Of a stretch of DNA of 64,000 nt, positions 9,352 through 19,591 are shown piece by piece. The DNA is taken from assembly GCA_000333855.2 (NCBI GenBank), contig CM007320.1:1301911-1365910 (forward strand). The letters are read 5' to 3'. The notes beneath the pieces were generated by a model that saw only the letters and a list, made by a program, of their open reading frames with translations, was not told the origin of the DNA and did not search any database. The position numbers and the translations under genes are program-made. This stretch comes from Endotrypanum monterogeii (taxonomy: Eukaryota > Euglenozoa > Kinetoplastea > Trypanosomatida > Trypanosomatidae). Position 1 is the first letter of the stretch, and each line of letters begins with the position of its first letter.

Positions 9352-11781
9352 TTAACGCCGCGTCTTCAGAGAGAAGGTTGCTGTTCGATCGGTCCACAGA
9401 GCTCGCTGAGGCCGGAAATCTTCGTGAGCACGCATCGCCTCTTCGTGTATGAGTTCACGCTGCCGCACCACTGCATCAGCAGCCTTGCGCTTTTCTAAGA
9501 GTTGGGCGACTGTATAAAGTTTTTTGAACTCCCTCATACGCTGCAGTTGCAGAACTGCGTACGCCTTGGCCTCTTCCTCCTCCCAGTGAACCTCACGGCG
9601 CCACATCACATCTGCTAGCTGACGAATCCGAATGCTTCGATGGTGCTCTTCGTTTTGACGACTCTTTCCCTCGGCAGCAGCCCTGAGCATCTCCTCCTTG
9701 GTCAGTGCCTGAGAGCGCATTTCGTTGAGGTGCTCGTGGTACGCCGTCTCCGCAGCTGCCTTCTGTGCGGCTTCTTCTTGTCGGCGAACCTGAAGTTCTC
9801 GCAGCCGCTCCTCGACCAGTTGTTGACGATGCAGGGCAGCCTGTCGCACGGCCTCTTCCGCTTCTAGGGCACGCTGCTTCGCCAGATCCCGCAAGTGTGC
9901 TGCCCGCTGCTGCTTGTCCATAAGTTTGCGCTGCTCTTCCTCTTGTCGTGCTTCGCGCATCACGCGCAGCTCCTCGATTCTGGCCAGTTTTTCTCGCCGT
10001 TTCTGTTCTAGCAGAGCAGCCTGCTCCTCTTGCATCGCCATGGTGCGCTCCAGCCGGCGTAGCCGCTCTGCCTCATGCGCTTCGCGCTGCTGCTGCTGTT
10101 TGCGCAGATATCGCTCGCGCGCTGCCGCACGCTCGGCGTTTCGGGCCTCTGCTTTGTCAAGGCGAGCCTGTAGCTGTTTTTGGTATTCTTCCTCCCGTCG
10201 CTGTCGTTCCGCCAGGTAGTTTCCTAGACGAATTTGCTGACTGTGGCGGTTTTCTTGCTCCGCCTGGATCTTGTTCCGTCGCTGCTCATTTATCTCCACC
10301 CCCGCGTGGATTTTTCGCTGTCCCGTGGTCTCTTGTGTCGTGGATAACTTGCTGCTGTCGACCCCACCACGCTGTCGGAAAGACCGCTGGTGCGCCACCG
10401 CTGTAAGTGTCGACTCATCACTTTGAAGAGCGGCGTCAGGCATCAAGTCGTCCTCGCGCAAACGACGATACCAGTTGACGAGATCGCTTAGGGGAACCTG
10501 TGCGCATAGCGATGAGTAGTTCTCCTGCAGGGCTCGGCGCAGTGCATCACGTCTTGCTTGCACGTGTGCGCGGCGGTGCTCGGAGACTTCGGACTGGATT
10601 GAGGTAGCCTCCTGTTCGATACCACCAAAACCGCTTACGGTAGCAATGGGAGCAGCAGAGTCTTTCGGATTCCAGTCCCCGGGCAAGACACCGCTTTCTA
10701 AGAGAGTGATCACGGAGCGTGGTGAGTTGATGAGAGACTGCGGCGATGCCGCATCGTCACTGAAGCAGCTCACGATGTTAACGAGCTGATGAGGCACACC
10801 ATGGCCGTTTCGGAGCCACTTCAGGTCAAAAGAGGACACATCCAGAGCGAGGGAGCTGACGTACTTCTGCGGCGGGTCGAGCAGCACACGCAACAAACGT
10901 GCCGTGGACTCTGGGGTAGGAGGCGCATGTGCTCTGAACATGCTGGGGGATTTGAGGGGGGTGGTGGGTGGCGTGGAGGACAAGATCATAGTCCTGGGTG
11001 GAGATGTGCTACGTGCTTTAGACTCCGTCTTCCAGTTGAGGGGAGAACATGAACGACCGCCTCGCTGTCCAAGACCTGAGGCGGAGGCCGGTGCTTTCCA
11101 CGAAGGGGCAGTGCGTGCCCGTGGCTGTCCCATAAATGTGCTGGCTGTCGCAGGCTTCTGCTTTTGTTTTGCAGTTGGCGGCTGGGGTTTATGTATCTGT
11201 GCAGCTTCGCCTCCTTCAGCGGCTACGGTGCGCGAGCCATCGGCCTCGACAACTATAGAAATGGCTGACTCTTCGCCCACCGGAGGTAAACCTGAGGCGG
11301 TGGAGACTGAGGTGGCGTGGTTACCAGATGCGCTAGACGGGGAGGGGGCACAGAGAGAACCCCTCGACTGGGCTTCTTCTGCCGCCGTCTGAGGTGGCCG
11401 CGGTGAGATAGAGTTTCGCGGCATGGATGCCACCTGCTGGGATTGTATGATCTGGGACAAAGGGAGTCCTTGCGCGTGGGCACCTTTGCGCTGGCGCTGC
11501 GCTTTCCTCTTCTCACGCGCTCGCTCCTGCTCCACCTCCGCCTCGGTAGGGCCGAGGGGAGGCGGCACTGTGCGGTCAAAGTCGTTTGGAACATCCTTGA
11601 GACCGATCGTTTTAGTTGTCTCCGCAGCTCCCAAGTGATGACGTCGAAGCTCTGGTTCATACTTGTCATACTCGCTGTGGTACTTCTGCCGACTTTTTTC
11701 ATCCAAGGCGACACGGGGAATGTTGGGCAACGTCATGCCCGAGGAGAAGGCGAGCTTCGTGTTGTCTCGTGTACGAGACAT
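9352..11781 (-). CDS. large coiled-coil protein of unknown function
   Basis: The protein has 809 residues from the ATG at 11781 (MSRTRDNTKLAFSSG). I do not recognise the family. The first 100 residues are polar with a conserved-looking KYHSEYDKYEPELRRHHLG patch. Residues about 100-300 are Ser/Pro/Ala-rich and probably disordered. A short domain around 300-440 (LLRVLLDPPQKYVSSLALDVSSFDLKWLR, then NYSSLCAQVPLSDLVNWYRRL) precedes a very long Arg/Glu/Gln/Ala-rich alpha-helical coiled coil at about 470-790, with dense REAHEAERLRRLER-type heptads. Such proteins are common in the trypanosomatid cytoskeleton and flagellum, so a structural role there is a guess. No frameshift is apparent and the reading frame is intact over the full length. 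Confidence 0.85.
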   Translation of the reverse strand: MSRTRDNTKLAFSSGMTLPNIPRVALDEKSRQKYHSEYDKYEPELRRHHLGAAETTKTIGLKDVPNDFDRTVPPPLGPTEAEVEQERAREKRKAQRQRKGAHAQGLPLSQIIQSQQVASMPRNSISPRPPQTAAEEAQSRGSLCAPSPSSASGNHATSVSTASGLPPVGEESAISIVVEADGSRTVAAEGGEAAQIHKPQPPTAKQKQKPATASTFMGQPRARTAPSWKAPASASGLGQRGGRSCSPLNWKTESKARSTSPPRTMILSSTPPTTPLKSPSMFRAHAPPTPESTARLLRVLLDPPQKYVSSLALDVSSFDLKWLRNGHGVPHQLVNIVSCFSDDAASPQSLINSPRSVITLLESGVLPGDWNPKDSAAPIATVSGFGGIEQEATSIQSEVSEHRRAHVQARRDALRRALQENYSSLCAQVPLSDLVNWYRRLREDDLMPDAALQSDESTLTAVAHQRSFRQRGGVDSSKLSTTQETTGQRKIHAGVEINEQRRNKIQAEQENRHSQQIRLGNYLAERQRREEEYQKQLQARLDKAEARNAERAAARERYLRKQQQQREAHEAERLRRLERTMAMQEEQAALLEQKRREKLARIEELRVMREARQEEEQRKLMDKQQRAAHLRDLAKQRALEAEEAVRQAALHRQQLVEERLRELQVRRQEEAAQKAAAETAYHEHLNEMRSQALTKEEMLRAAAEGKSRQNEEHHRSIRIRQLADVMWRREVHWEEEEAKAYAVLQLQRMREFKKLYTVAQLLEKRKAADAVVRQRELIHEEAMRAHEDFRPQRALWTDRTATFSLKTRR

Positions 11782-12342
11782 GATGCGCGTTGAGCACAAG
11801 ATAAAAAGATACTATATAGAGGATGAGAAGTCGCGGCTTCAATTGCACGGCACCTAAGGCCACTTCGCTAGGGAGCGCTGACAGGTGTTGGGGTGGTCAG
11901 TGATGCAAGGTCGTCGTGATCCTCTCCCTTCACATAGAGCCGCTCTCCACACTGTAGAATCACAACTCAACCCACACGCCCCACGACACCGCTGTCTCCT
12001 CTGTTGTCCGACTCGGCTGTCGTGAAGAAAAGCACACGACCTGCTAGCGAGGCTACGATGAAGGGGGGGGAGGGAATAATACTACAAAGTAGAAGCTTCA
12101 GAGTTCTGAAGAGGGTGTTCTACGCTACTGCTGATATGCATCACCCAAGCCTTCCTCTCGGCCTCGTCTTTCTTTTTTTCCTCTACGCAATACGAGTGAA
12201 TAGGCGTCTGTGAAGCAACCAACGTTGCATTATTAGGATGTCTACGTTGAAGACGTGCCGCTAGTCGCGTGTTCGTGTTGGTGCACTTCACTTGTCAAGG
12301 ACGTGATCAAGAGAACGAAAAACAAATATGCAACTACATGAG

Positions 12343-12345
<3 letters not shown>

Positions 12346-12384
<39 letters not shown>

Positions 12385-12566
12385 NNNNNNNNNNNNNNNN
12401 NNNNNNNNNNNNNNNNNNNNNNNNNNNNNNNNNNNNNNNNNNNNNNNNNNNNNNNNNNNNNNNNNNNNNNNNNNNNNNNNNNNNNNNNNNNNNNCTACGT
12501 TTACGAACGGAACGGTAGTAGTACAAGAAGAAACGAAAAACAAAATAATAGCAACTACATAGAGCT

Positions 12567-12611
<45 letters not shown>
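12346..12611. repeat. TA dinucleotide arrays flanking gap
   Basis: A (TA)n array at 12346-12384 runs directly into the gap, and a second one at 12572-12611 follows 77 bases after it. The flanks are similar: a short ATGCAACTACATGAGCTCATA-like motif before the first array resembles GCAACTACATAGAGCTACTACATA before the second. This suggests a duplicated repeat unit that the assembler could not span. Confidence 0.8.
12385..12494. other. assembly gap (110 N)
   Basis: This is a run of undetermined bases placed directly after a (TA)n array. The true length is unknown. Confidence 0.98.
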
Positions 12612-12617
<6 letters not shown>

Positions 12618-12922
12618 CAAGGCGATAGAAAATAAAAGAGGCGAGGGGGGGGGGAGAGATAGACGTAAGAAGTAGATTCTCGCAAGGGAGCAAAGGAGAA
12701 GTATAAGGGAACGCAGCCTTGAGGATGTTTGAACATGCAAACACACACGATGGAGAATGGGGATCGCTCACCTACTTGTCTACACGAAACAAAGGGCTGT
12801 CGACCGAGGTGCAAGAGATCACTGACTCGTGCGCACCCAATACTTTCCGCTCCCTTTACCATAGCTTCCTTGCTTTCACAATTTGTACGATTCGGATGGT
12901 GCGTGTGTGCAGCTGTGGTGTG

Positions 12923-12953
<31 letters not shown>

Positions 12954-13277
12954 AACGAAGACGAAGAAAGACACAGAGTCAAAGAACAGATTCTCTACCT
13001 TGCAGAGCAGGAGACAACAGAGACAAAAAAAAAAACAGTGTTAGTATTTTACATGCGAAAACCTCGAAACAGCAAACGGGAAAAGGGATGCATACTGTAT
13101 GTTTCTGTCTATTCAGGGATAGACTCAAGGGCAGCTCCTCTACCCAGATGGTAGTCGTCAGGGAGGTTGAGAATTTTGTAGCGTACGCGGAGTCATGTAT
13201 TGTCGTCGAGTCCCCCCCCCCCCCAAACGCACACACACGGAGAAACATCTGCCGTCCCTCCCGGCGACGCGACCCTC

Positions 13278-14501
13278 CTACTGTGTGTATGAATGCACGA
13301 CACTGACTCCTTGCTCATCGTAAGTGGCCTTCGAAAGGCTCGTGTCAGGAAAAACACTGCTGCAGCCCCAGATGGACGCCCCTATCCACGCCGCTTCCCC
13401 ACGCTCTGGGAATGCCACACAGGTGGCCCGCACACCCACTGGCGCAATAGTAACGATATCTCGCTGCAGGCGTTGCTCTAAGCCACGGAAAAGGGTATTA
13501 CCACCGCCAAGAACGACATTTTCGTACAGCGATTTCTTCAGAAACGTTGGGGCGGATACAGCGGCGTCGTTAAGTAGGTCCATCCAACCACCCAAGGTCT
13601 TCTTCAGCATGGGGTTGCTTTTCGAGTACCCTGTCGGGGTTGTGGGCAGATCTGCCTCTGTGGTGGTCGTGTACGTGAGGTATGTGTCGTCGAAGAGGGC
13701 CTCGGGAACTTTGTAGGCGTGCTCAAGTAAAAAAAGACGCTCTTGATCGGGCAAGACGAACCCGTCTGCTGGGTCCGGCTGGTCATGCATACCAACTTGT
13801 TGAGCCTCGTCAGCCTTCACATCCGCGGATACCCGACAAAGCGCTTCCTTTGCAGCCTCTACTGTGTCACGATCGATGGTGGTGGAAAGCGGGTATCCCT
13901 CTGCCCGCAGCGCACCAAAGAGCTCGTCAGTAAGCGCATCGCCAGCGATAGGGGATAACCGCACCGAGTGCGCCAAGGTGTACCCCCCATGTACTGCTGC
14001 AACGCAGGTACAGCCAGCACCACTATGAAGTGCCAACCCGCTTGTGCGCCCGCTAGCGTAGATGGTGGCTGCCGTGTTCGTTAGCAGACCTGCGAGAGGA
14101 ATATTGAACGTCTCGAACAGCAGTTCGCAGAGGCGTTCTCGGTTGGGTCGAGACTGGCTAGCCGGCTCAAGAAATAGAAACGATGACGTGTCTGGCACAA
14201 TGCGAGCCTCCTCCACTAGTGCATAATAAAGAAGTTTCTCTAGCGCGTCGTAGTCACACACATGGCCTGCTTTTAAAGGATAAGTCAGGGCCAGCAGCTC
14301 GCTTTCTTCGTAAGCTGCAACGCCGGCAACAAAGTTCAGTGGGTGCTGCAGAAGTGTTGGGCGCGGTCGCTGAGCACGAGGAAGCCCTACGCAGCTTCGG
14401 AGAAACACACGTGGCGCCTCTTCGCCGCTGTAGCCCACGCGAGTGTTGCGCGTGCCTATGTCCACCACCACGCTCTGTATATCAGCAGTGGCTTTGGACA
14501 T
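13278..14501 (-). CDS. divergent actin-like / actin-related protein
   Basis: The protein has 407 residues, slightly longer than actin (about 375). The ATG at 14501 starts MSKATADIQSVVVDIGTRNTRVGYSG, matching the first phosphate loop of the actin fold. Later segments align by pattern: TNTAATIYASGRTSGLALHSGAGCTCVAAVHGGYTLAHSV over the second phosphate loop, ENVVLGGGNTLFRGLEQRL over the adenosine motif, and AAWIGASIWGCSSVFPDTSLSKATYDEQG over the C-terminal helices. The second loop reads HSGAG where actin has DSGDG, so nucleotide handling is probably altered. This is an actin-related or actin-like protein rather than conventional actin; which ARP class cannot be decided by eye. Likely roles are nuclear chromatin complexes or the cytoskeleton. 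Confidence 0.9.
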   Translation of the reverse strand: MSKATADIQSVVVDIGTRNTRVGYSGEEAPRVFLRSCVGLPRAQRPRPTLLQHPLNFVAGVAAYEESELLALTYPLKAGHVCDYDALEKLLYYALVEEARIVPDTSSFLFLEPASQSRPNRERLCELLFETFNIPLAGLLTNTAATIYASGRTSGLALHSGAGCTCVAAVHGGYTLAHSVRLSPIAGDALTDELFGALRAEGYPLSTTIDRDTVEAAKEALCRVSADVKADEAQQVGMHDQPDPADGFVLPDQERLFLLEHAYKVPEALFDDTYLTYTTTTEADLPTTPTGYSKSNPMLKKTLGGWMDLLNDAAVSAPTFLKKSLYENVVLGGGNTLFRGLEQRLQRDIVTIAPVGVRATCVAFPERGEAAWIGASIWGCSSVFPDTSLSKATYDEQGVSVVHSYTQ

Positions 14502-14522
14502 TACACCTTTTTCTCTAGTCGA

Positions 14523-14542
14523 CTATCAGGAAAAAAAAAAAA
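14523..14542 (-). promoter_or_regulatory. candidate trans-splice acceptor of actin-like gene
   Basis: On the minus strand a run of 12 T's plus CC (14529-14542) is followed by GATAG, whose AG is at 14523-14524. This leaves a 5' leader of about 21 bases before the ATG at 14501. A pyrimidine tract, an AG and then the ATG is the layout of spliced-leader addition sites. Confidence 0.45.
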
Positions 14543-15670
14543 TGTGGAGAACAGTTCCTCGACAAGAGCAAATCGTGTGGTGGGGGGAGGACCGGGGACA
14601 GGCCTTCACGCACAGACAGGCGTGTGATACTGCCGCCAGCGCATAAGATGAGAAACAACTGCAGGAGAAGAAGAAGAAAAAAAAAGGATGGCCAAGACAA
14701 GTCACGCAGGAGAGGGAGGGTGGCGGTCAGGGAGAAAAACGATGACGTGGTGAGGTGAATTGGCGAGTGAGGAGAAGCTGGGAAAGGCGTAACGCGCGAT
14801 CTTGATACGACACACGACATTGTCTCTTTCACATCGGGAGGGAGTGACACCAGACAAAAGAATGCCAATGAATGGAATATACATCCGCCGCTGCCTCCAG
14901 GCACATTTTTTACTGGAGACTTCTCATCCCAGATTCGAATCATTGACCCTGGAAGGATGAGCTGGGGAGGGGGAGGAGGAAGGCAACGAGGCAAAACAGA
15001 GAAGAAATACCGAGAGAGCCGGGCCCTCCCGCTTTATCTACGATGTGCACATCGTTCACAGCACCCGAGGGATCTCTCCGGTTGACCTACACACACCATG
15101 GACATCATTTTCTCCTCATCCTTTCTCAGTTTATTGCACCTTGTATCGGATAGAGAGGTGGAACAACGATACGTCGACGCTGCTGCGGACATGGATATCC
15201 GTCAGGCTGAAGCGAGCACACCTCTACATCAAGATGCTGACACACAGCAATGTAGAGAGGAAGAGTGATGCGGGGGAAATACACGAAACAGAGCCCCAGA
15301 ATAAGCAGCAACAATCAAAGGTGCACATGGCGCAGTAGAGAAGCGAGGTGGGATAGCAGCACTGGCCTACAGCGTTATCCCACCTAGACTTGACCGTCCT
15401 CTGATGTTCACTGTGATGATAACATAGATGGGCGTGTAGCCGAACGAGGTGAACATCCACATCTAAGCCTGTCCGCAGAAAAAAAACTACTCCCTCATCG
15501 CCGTCTCATAAAAAAAAAAAAGAAAAAAAAAGCAGCGAGAACAGAAGAGATAATGGAAAATGTAGACAGAAGTGAAACAAAGTAGGTGCATCGTCACCAC
15601 AGCAGCTCGCACACACATCACCATAACCACCTTGTTTGTTTCAAACACATGTCGCAACTATTTCGTTCCC
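14543..15670. other. spacer upstream of actin-like gene
   Basis: No gene is seen. It contains A-rich runs near 14675-14683 and 15507-15531 and no recognisable protein pattern on either strand. Confidence 0.5.
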
Positions 15671-16135
15671 CTAGGGGCTGTACACGCCGGAGGGGCTATG
15701 ATAACCATTGGGTGCACTAAAGATATCCTGCCGCGGCAGCTCAGCGCGGGTGTTGTCAATAGCTTCCTTGTGCATCTCGAAAATTTGTGACATGGTGGCG
15801 TTGCGCTCGTACTGCTCGTGTGGGTTCATACCACCTGCAAGCCAGCGGTCCTTGTTCACATTCATTGTGAAGGGCTGCTGTCGGAACGCGACCGCCACCG
15901 CAACAATGCCAGCGGCAACCACCATGGTGGAAAAGAATACCTGTTCAGGTAGCAGCAGCAACATGAAGATTGTCCTCTCCCTTTGGGTGCGGTGCGTATT
16001 TTGGATCGACGCAACTTGGGCATGGGCGTTCATGTAGCTGTTTCGGTACATCATCCCCTTCTCTGAGGCCCGTGCGCCAGGGGAAAATGCATGCAAATAC
16101 GGCTTTATGTGCCGCACATTGGATCGACGAAACAT
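15671..16135 (-). CDS. small single-pass membrane protein, probably mitochondrial
   Basis: The protein has 154 residues from the ATG at 16135. The N-terminus, MFRRSNVRHIKPYLHAFSPGARASEKG, is basic and free of acidic residues for about 24 positions, as in a mitochondrial presequence. One long hydrophobic segment lies at about 56-84 (FMLLLLPEQVFF...VVAAGIVAVAVAF), followed by a polar C-terminus ending PNGYHSPSGVYSP. I do not recognise the family. The size and layout would suit an accessory subunit or assembly factor of an inner-membrane respiratory complex, which is inference only. An upstream in-frame stretch beginning in the (CA)n repeat is not used as the start because it is low-complexity. 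Confidence 0.7.
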   Translation of the reverse strand: MFRRSNVRHIKPYLHAFSPGARASEKGMMYRNSYMNAHAQVASIQNTHRTQRERTIFMLLLLPEQVFFSTMVVAAGIVAVAVAFRQQPFTMNVNKDRWLAGGMNPHEQYERNATMSQIFEMHKEAIDNTRAELPRQDIFSAPNGYHSPSGVYSP

Positions 16136-17530
16136 TGCGCAAGTTTGTGGAAACACCAAATACAGCGTTAAATCTCGAAAAGATGATGATAAAAAAATGG
16201 GAGGAGTTGAATATAATTTTCGCGTTGCAGAATCACCCGCTGGTGTGAATGAGGTAGCGCACACACACACACACACACACACACACGCAATCTAATTGGT
16301 ATTGCCTATTCCTAAGCGTCCTAGAAAGGAGAAAATCGAATCTACACGGTCGCGCTAACACACAATCTATCTTTAAATAAATATATAAATATATATGTAT
16401 ACCTATTCCCTATTACTTTTTCTTTTTGCTCTGCTTTCGGTGGTTGAGGTGGAAAGTGGCAGAGTCAAGACGCTAAGAGTGGAGAGAGAGGGGTAATCAT
16501 CTAGTCAGTGCAACAGATACGGGGGAAAAAAAAGAAAGTGTGAGGAAGGCCTCGCCTCTTGGGGAGGGAGGAGGGGGAAGTACGGTGTGAAAAGGTGATG
16601 TAGACCACAATGTATCCAGGCAAGTCCTGGCCGCTTTAACAGCCACGCGGGAAAGGGAGATACAAATAGCGAGGGAGAGAGAAGCGATGGTGATTGTTAG
16701 GGAATACATGTGAACAGGGCAACGTCACACACTTGTTTTGGCGAAGTTGATGTGACTCTCAAGAAACTCCTTATGGCTGGAGGCATCGAAAGTAGCTGCT
16801 GCACCATAATTTTCGCTCGTGGAAAGAGATTTAGGAGAGGGGGTCGACGAGGGCGTGCCAGCTGCGCATTCCTACATGTCACCTTCTGCTCCCCGCTCTG
16901 CTTCGCTGGCCAACCCAGCCTCCTAAAGGCAAACTGGCTGTGTTATCAGCCAGCAGGCATGTACAACTTGCGCGCGTGTGAGCGATGCGTGAATATATTA
17001 TTTCTTTTTTTCATGCAGTACAAGGGAACCGAGAAGGGAGGCCTCAACGCACGCCCGAAAAGAAATTGTGGCGGGGCGATGGAGGATCCCCGAAGTGGGT
17101 GAGCAGCGTGCGCAGCCGCCACCATCACTCAGCATTTCTTCTTCTGTCCCTGTTATCAAAAGTACTGTACATATATGTCCATTGCCCGTAACCTGCCTTT
17201 TGAAAGAGAAAGGGAGAAATATATACGAGTCTGTATATGTGTGTGTGGGGGGGGGGGGGGGCGGCGGCTGAAGACGTTTTCGAAGATGAGCGGGGGAGGA
17301 AAGAACAGGGCGAGACGATACCGCAGTGGTGCTCGAGCGCTGAACATCATCATTTCACCTTTGAGCTTTCTGCTGCCTGGCCACCCCCACTCCTTCTTCC
17401 CAGCGTACAGGGAGACCTTCCTTGACACACTCACATTTCAGAAGATTCCCATCCTTTTTTTTGTTTGCACAACATCGTCCCTCCCATCTGTCCCCCGATA
17501 CAACTCTCCCGTAGCTATCCACTTTCTTTT
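16136..17530. other. spacer with CA array and poly-G
   Basis: No gene is seen. It holds (CA)n at about 16259-16286, AT-rich sequence at 16374-16400, and a poly-G run at 17247-17261 preceded by (GT)n. Confidence 0.5.
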
Positions 17531-18757
17531 TTACATGTAACCTTTTGCGCGTGCAATGTTTTTGAAGTCTTCAATGCTGCAGGTCTTACCGTCCTTCGAA
17601 GCGAGCGAGAACACAATATCTATGTTGGCGTCAGAAAGCCCGAAGCCGCATTTGTGACTCAGTTGGCGGATGTCCTCGAGAGCGCGACCCCCAGCGAAAT
17701 ACTTCGACTCCACCCCGAGGGTGACGTAGTGACAGGGATAGATCAGTTGATGTGCGTGAACGTCATCCTTGAGCGTTCCATCCAAAGATATGCTACTCTC
17801 TGCAAAGGGATCTATAGAAGCCTCCGCCTCAGTAGTGGCCTGACCATAGGCAGAGCTGGAGAGGGCGGTCCGGTTTGCCCTATCAGAGGCGTTCTTCTCG
17901 GTCCCAGGGTGATGAACTTTTTGCGCGTGGGACAACAACAACTCTCGCACACTGGGCTGCTCCGTTTGGAAGTAGCTCGACGCCGTGCCGGTTGTGCCGA
18001 TCTTGTTGATGCACCCGCGCTTCTGCTCGTCCCATTCAGCAGGGTCATCAAACCCGTAGCTTTTTGACTTGCTCAGCTCCTTCATTACGGTGGTTTTGTA
18101 GTCCTGTGCCAGCTTGGACACCAGCTGCGTGGCAGGGATAGTGCGCATGGCCGAAACGATTGATTCATCGGCTTTGGCTGAGGGCTTTCCGAAGCGGTAT
18201 TGTGTTGGGTCAATACCCGCACCTTCCCAGTCGTAGTTGCGGGTCAGCTGCTCGCCTGCCGGGTGCAGCACGTCCACGGTACGATATCCTGCAAACAGCG
18301 ACGGAACCGTTTCACCCTTCTCATATGCGATACCAAAGCCACCAAAGGGGATTGGAACTGGATCCTGCGGCACAGGGGCATGGCCAAGGGGCTTGCGGCG
18401 GTTACTGAGGTAGCGAGTCTCCCGCTCTGCATCTAGCAGCGCAGTCATCTTGTCAGCGTACATCTCGGGATGAAGACACACATCGGCACCACTTTCTTCC
18501 TTATTTTTCACACCGTGCCGCATTTCAGGGTTTACTGGGGCATCCTTGGCGAGGCCCCAGTGACGCCGCTGCTCACCAACCTCGTAGCCACGGTGGTGAA
18601 ACGAGCGGATGCGGTCCGGTGTGGTGACACTGCCCGGGTTGTAGTTGGACAGCACATCCCCGACAGTGGGCTCTGTCCAGTCTCCGTGGATACCAGCAGG
18701 GCGAAGCTGCGGTGCAACGCGTTTCAGTCGCGCCTGCGTGTTGGAATAGGTAGACAT
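17531..18757 (-). CDS. EFHB/CFAP21-like axonemal protein
   Basis: The protein has 408 residues from the ATG at 18757 (MSTYSNTQARLKRVAPQLRPAGI). Recognisable blocks are a KEESGADVCLHPEM segment, PIPFGGFGIAYEKGETVPSLFAGYR, GIDPTQYRFGKPS, and a C-terminal region with DDVHAHQLIYPCHYVTLGVESKYFAGGRALEDIRQLSHKCGFGLSDANIDIVFSLASKDGKTCSIEDFKNIARAKGYM. The repeated DP-x-FG/YRFG motifs and degenerate EF-hand-like tail resemble EFHB (CFAP21), a microtubule inner protein of the axonemal doublet B-tubule in ciliates, algae and mammals. Trypanosomatids carry a motile 9+2 flagellum and so are expected to have one. Calcium-coordinating residues are not clearly complete. The family assignment is by pattern; the gene itself is certain. 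Confidence 0.7.
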   Translation of the reverse strand: MSTYSNTQARLKRVAPQLRPAGIHGDWTEPTVGDVLSNYNPGSVTTPDRIRSFHHRGYEVGEQRRHWGLAKDAPVNPEMRHGVKNKEESGADVCLHPEMYADKMTALLDAERETRYLSNRRKPLGHAPVPQDPVPIPFGGFGIAYEKGETVPSLFAGYRTVDVLHPAGEQLTRNYDWEGAGIDPTQYRFGKPSAKADESIVSAMRTIPATQLVSKLAQDYKTTVMKELSKSKSYGFDDPAEWDEQKRGCINKIGTTGTASSYFQTEQPSVRELLLSHAQKVHHPGTEKNASDRANRTALSSSAYGQATTEAEASIDPFAESSISLDGTLKDDVHAHQLIYPCHYVTLGVESKYFAGGRALEDIRQLSHKCGFGLSDANIDIVFSLASKDGKTCSIEDFKNIARAKGYM

Positions 18758-19591
18758 GGGTCTGTGCTGTGTGGAGCAGTACGTTTTCTTATGTTGTTTT
18801 TGGGGCCGGGGGGGGTGGGGGCAGCCACTGATCTTTATGAATTGAGAGTGGGTGAGGGTCCACACAGCAGTGAGTCGATGTGTAAGCTTAGAGAGACTGC
18901 GGGGAGGGGAAAAGCGGCCGACACCCAAACACACGAAGTTGAGGCCGACAAATGCACACGAAAGAAGAAAATTCTTGTTGACGCCAGTGCACGTGCTGTG
19001 AGGCGTAACAGAGAAATAAGAACGAGACTCGCAGTAGAGAAGAAAGAGGAAGAGGAGGAAAAAAAGGATGGCAAATTATGGTTTCTCGTGCTGCTCCATA
19101 TAATGCCCAGTTGGAGTGGAAGAGAGGCACATGAGAGAGGGGAGGAGGGGAGCATCCACGGCATTTCCCCACTCCCCCATCTGCATCATGCAAGTTACCC
19201 CCCGACTGGCCGCTTTCCTCTTTTTCTCTCACAAGGATGAATGCGCTCATCCAGGAGAGGGTGATCTTGTCATTTGACTCTGGCACCGCCCTCGGGCATG
19301 CCTGCAGTGTAGCGCCGCCCCCCCCCCTCACGGGTGAAACGAGAAGGGGTATAAGGGATGGAGCAGGCAGGGCAGTCGTTGAATACATGAGTTCTCACCA
19401 CTGGGAAGCGGTTGCAACGCAACAAGACTTCGGAGGAGGGAGGAAGGGAGCAAAAGGACAGACCGGCCGCGCACAGTCTGCGACGGAAAGCGTGCCAGAG
19501 AGAGAGAGAGAGAGTACGTGGGAGTGTTGCGCTCAAGAGACACTGAGGAGATCATGTGTGTAGTGGTGCCTTGAACACTCTTTCACTTCCG
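18758..19591. other. spacer between EFHB-like and Piezo-like genes
   Basis: No gene is seen. It contains a G-rich run at 18808-18822, a GA-rich stretch near 19040-19066, a C run at 19318-19326 and a (GA)n run near 19499-19513. Confidence 0.5.

Larger units (their letters stand above)
11782..13277. other. spacer with TA arrays and an assembly gap
   Basis: No gene is seen. It holds two long (TA)n arrays (12346-12384 and 12572-12611) on either side of a run of N's, a (CA)n array (12923-12951), a G run at 12647-12655 and a C run at 13211-13223. Confidence 0.6.

Noticed and set aside
12344..12982. 212-codon minus-strand frame
   Set aside because: It consists of translated TA and CA repeats and N's.
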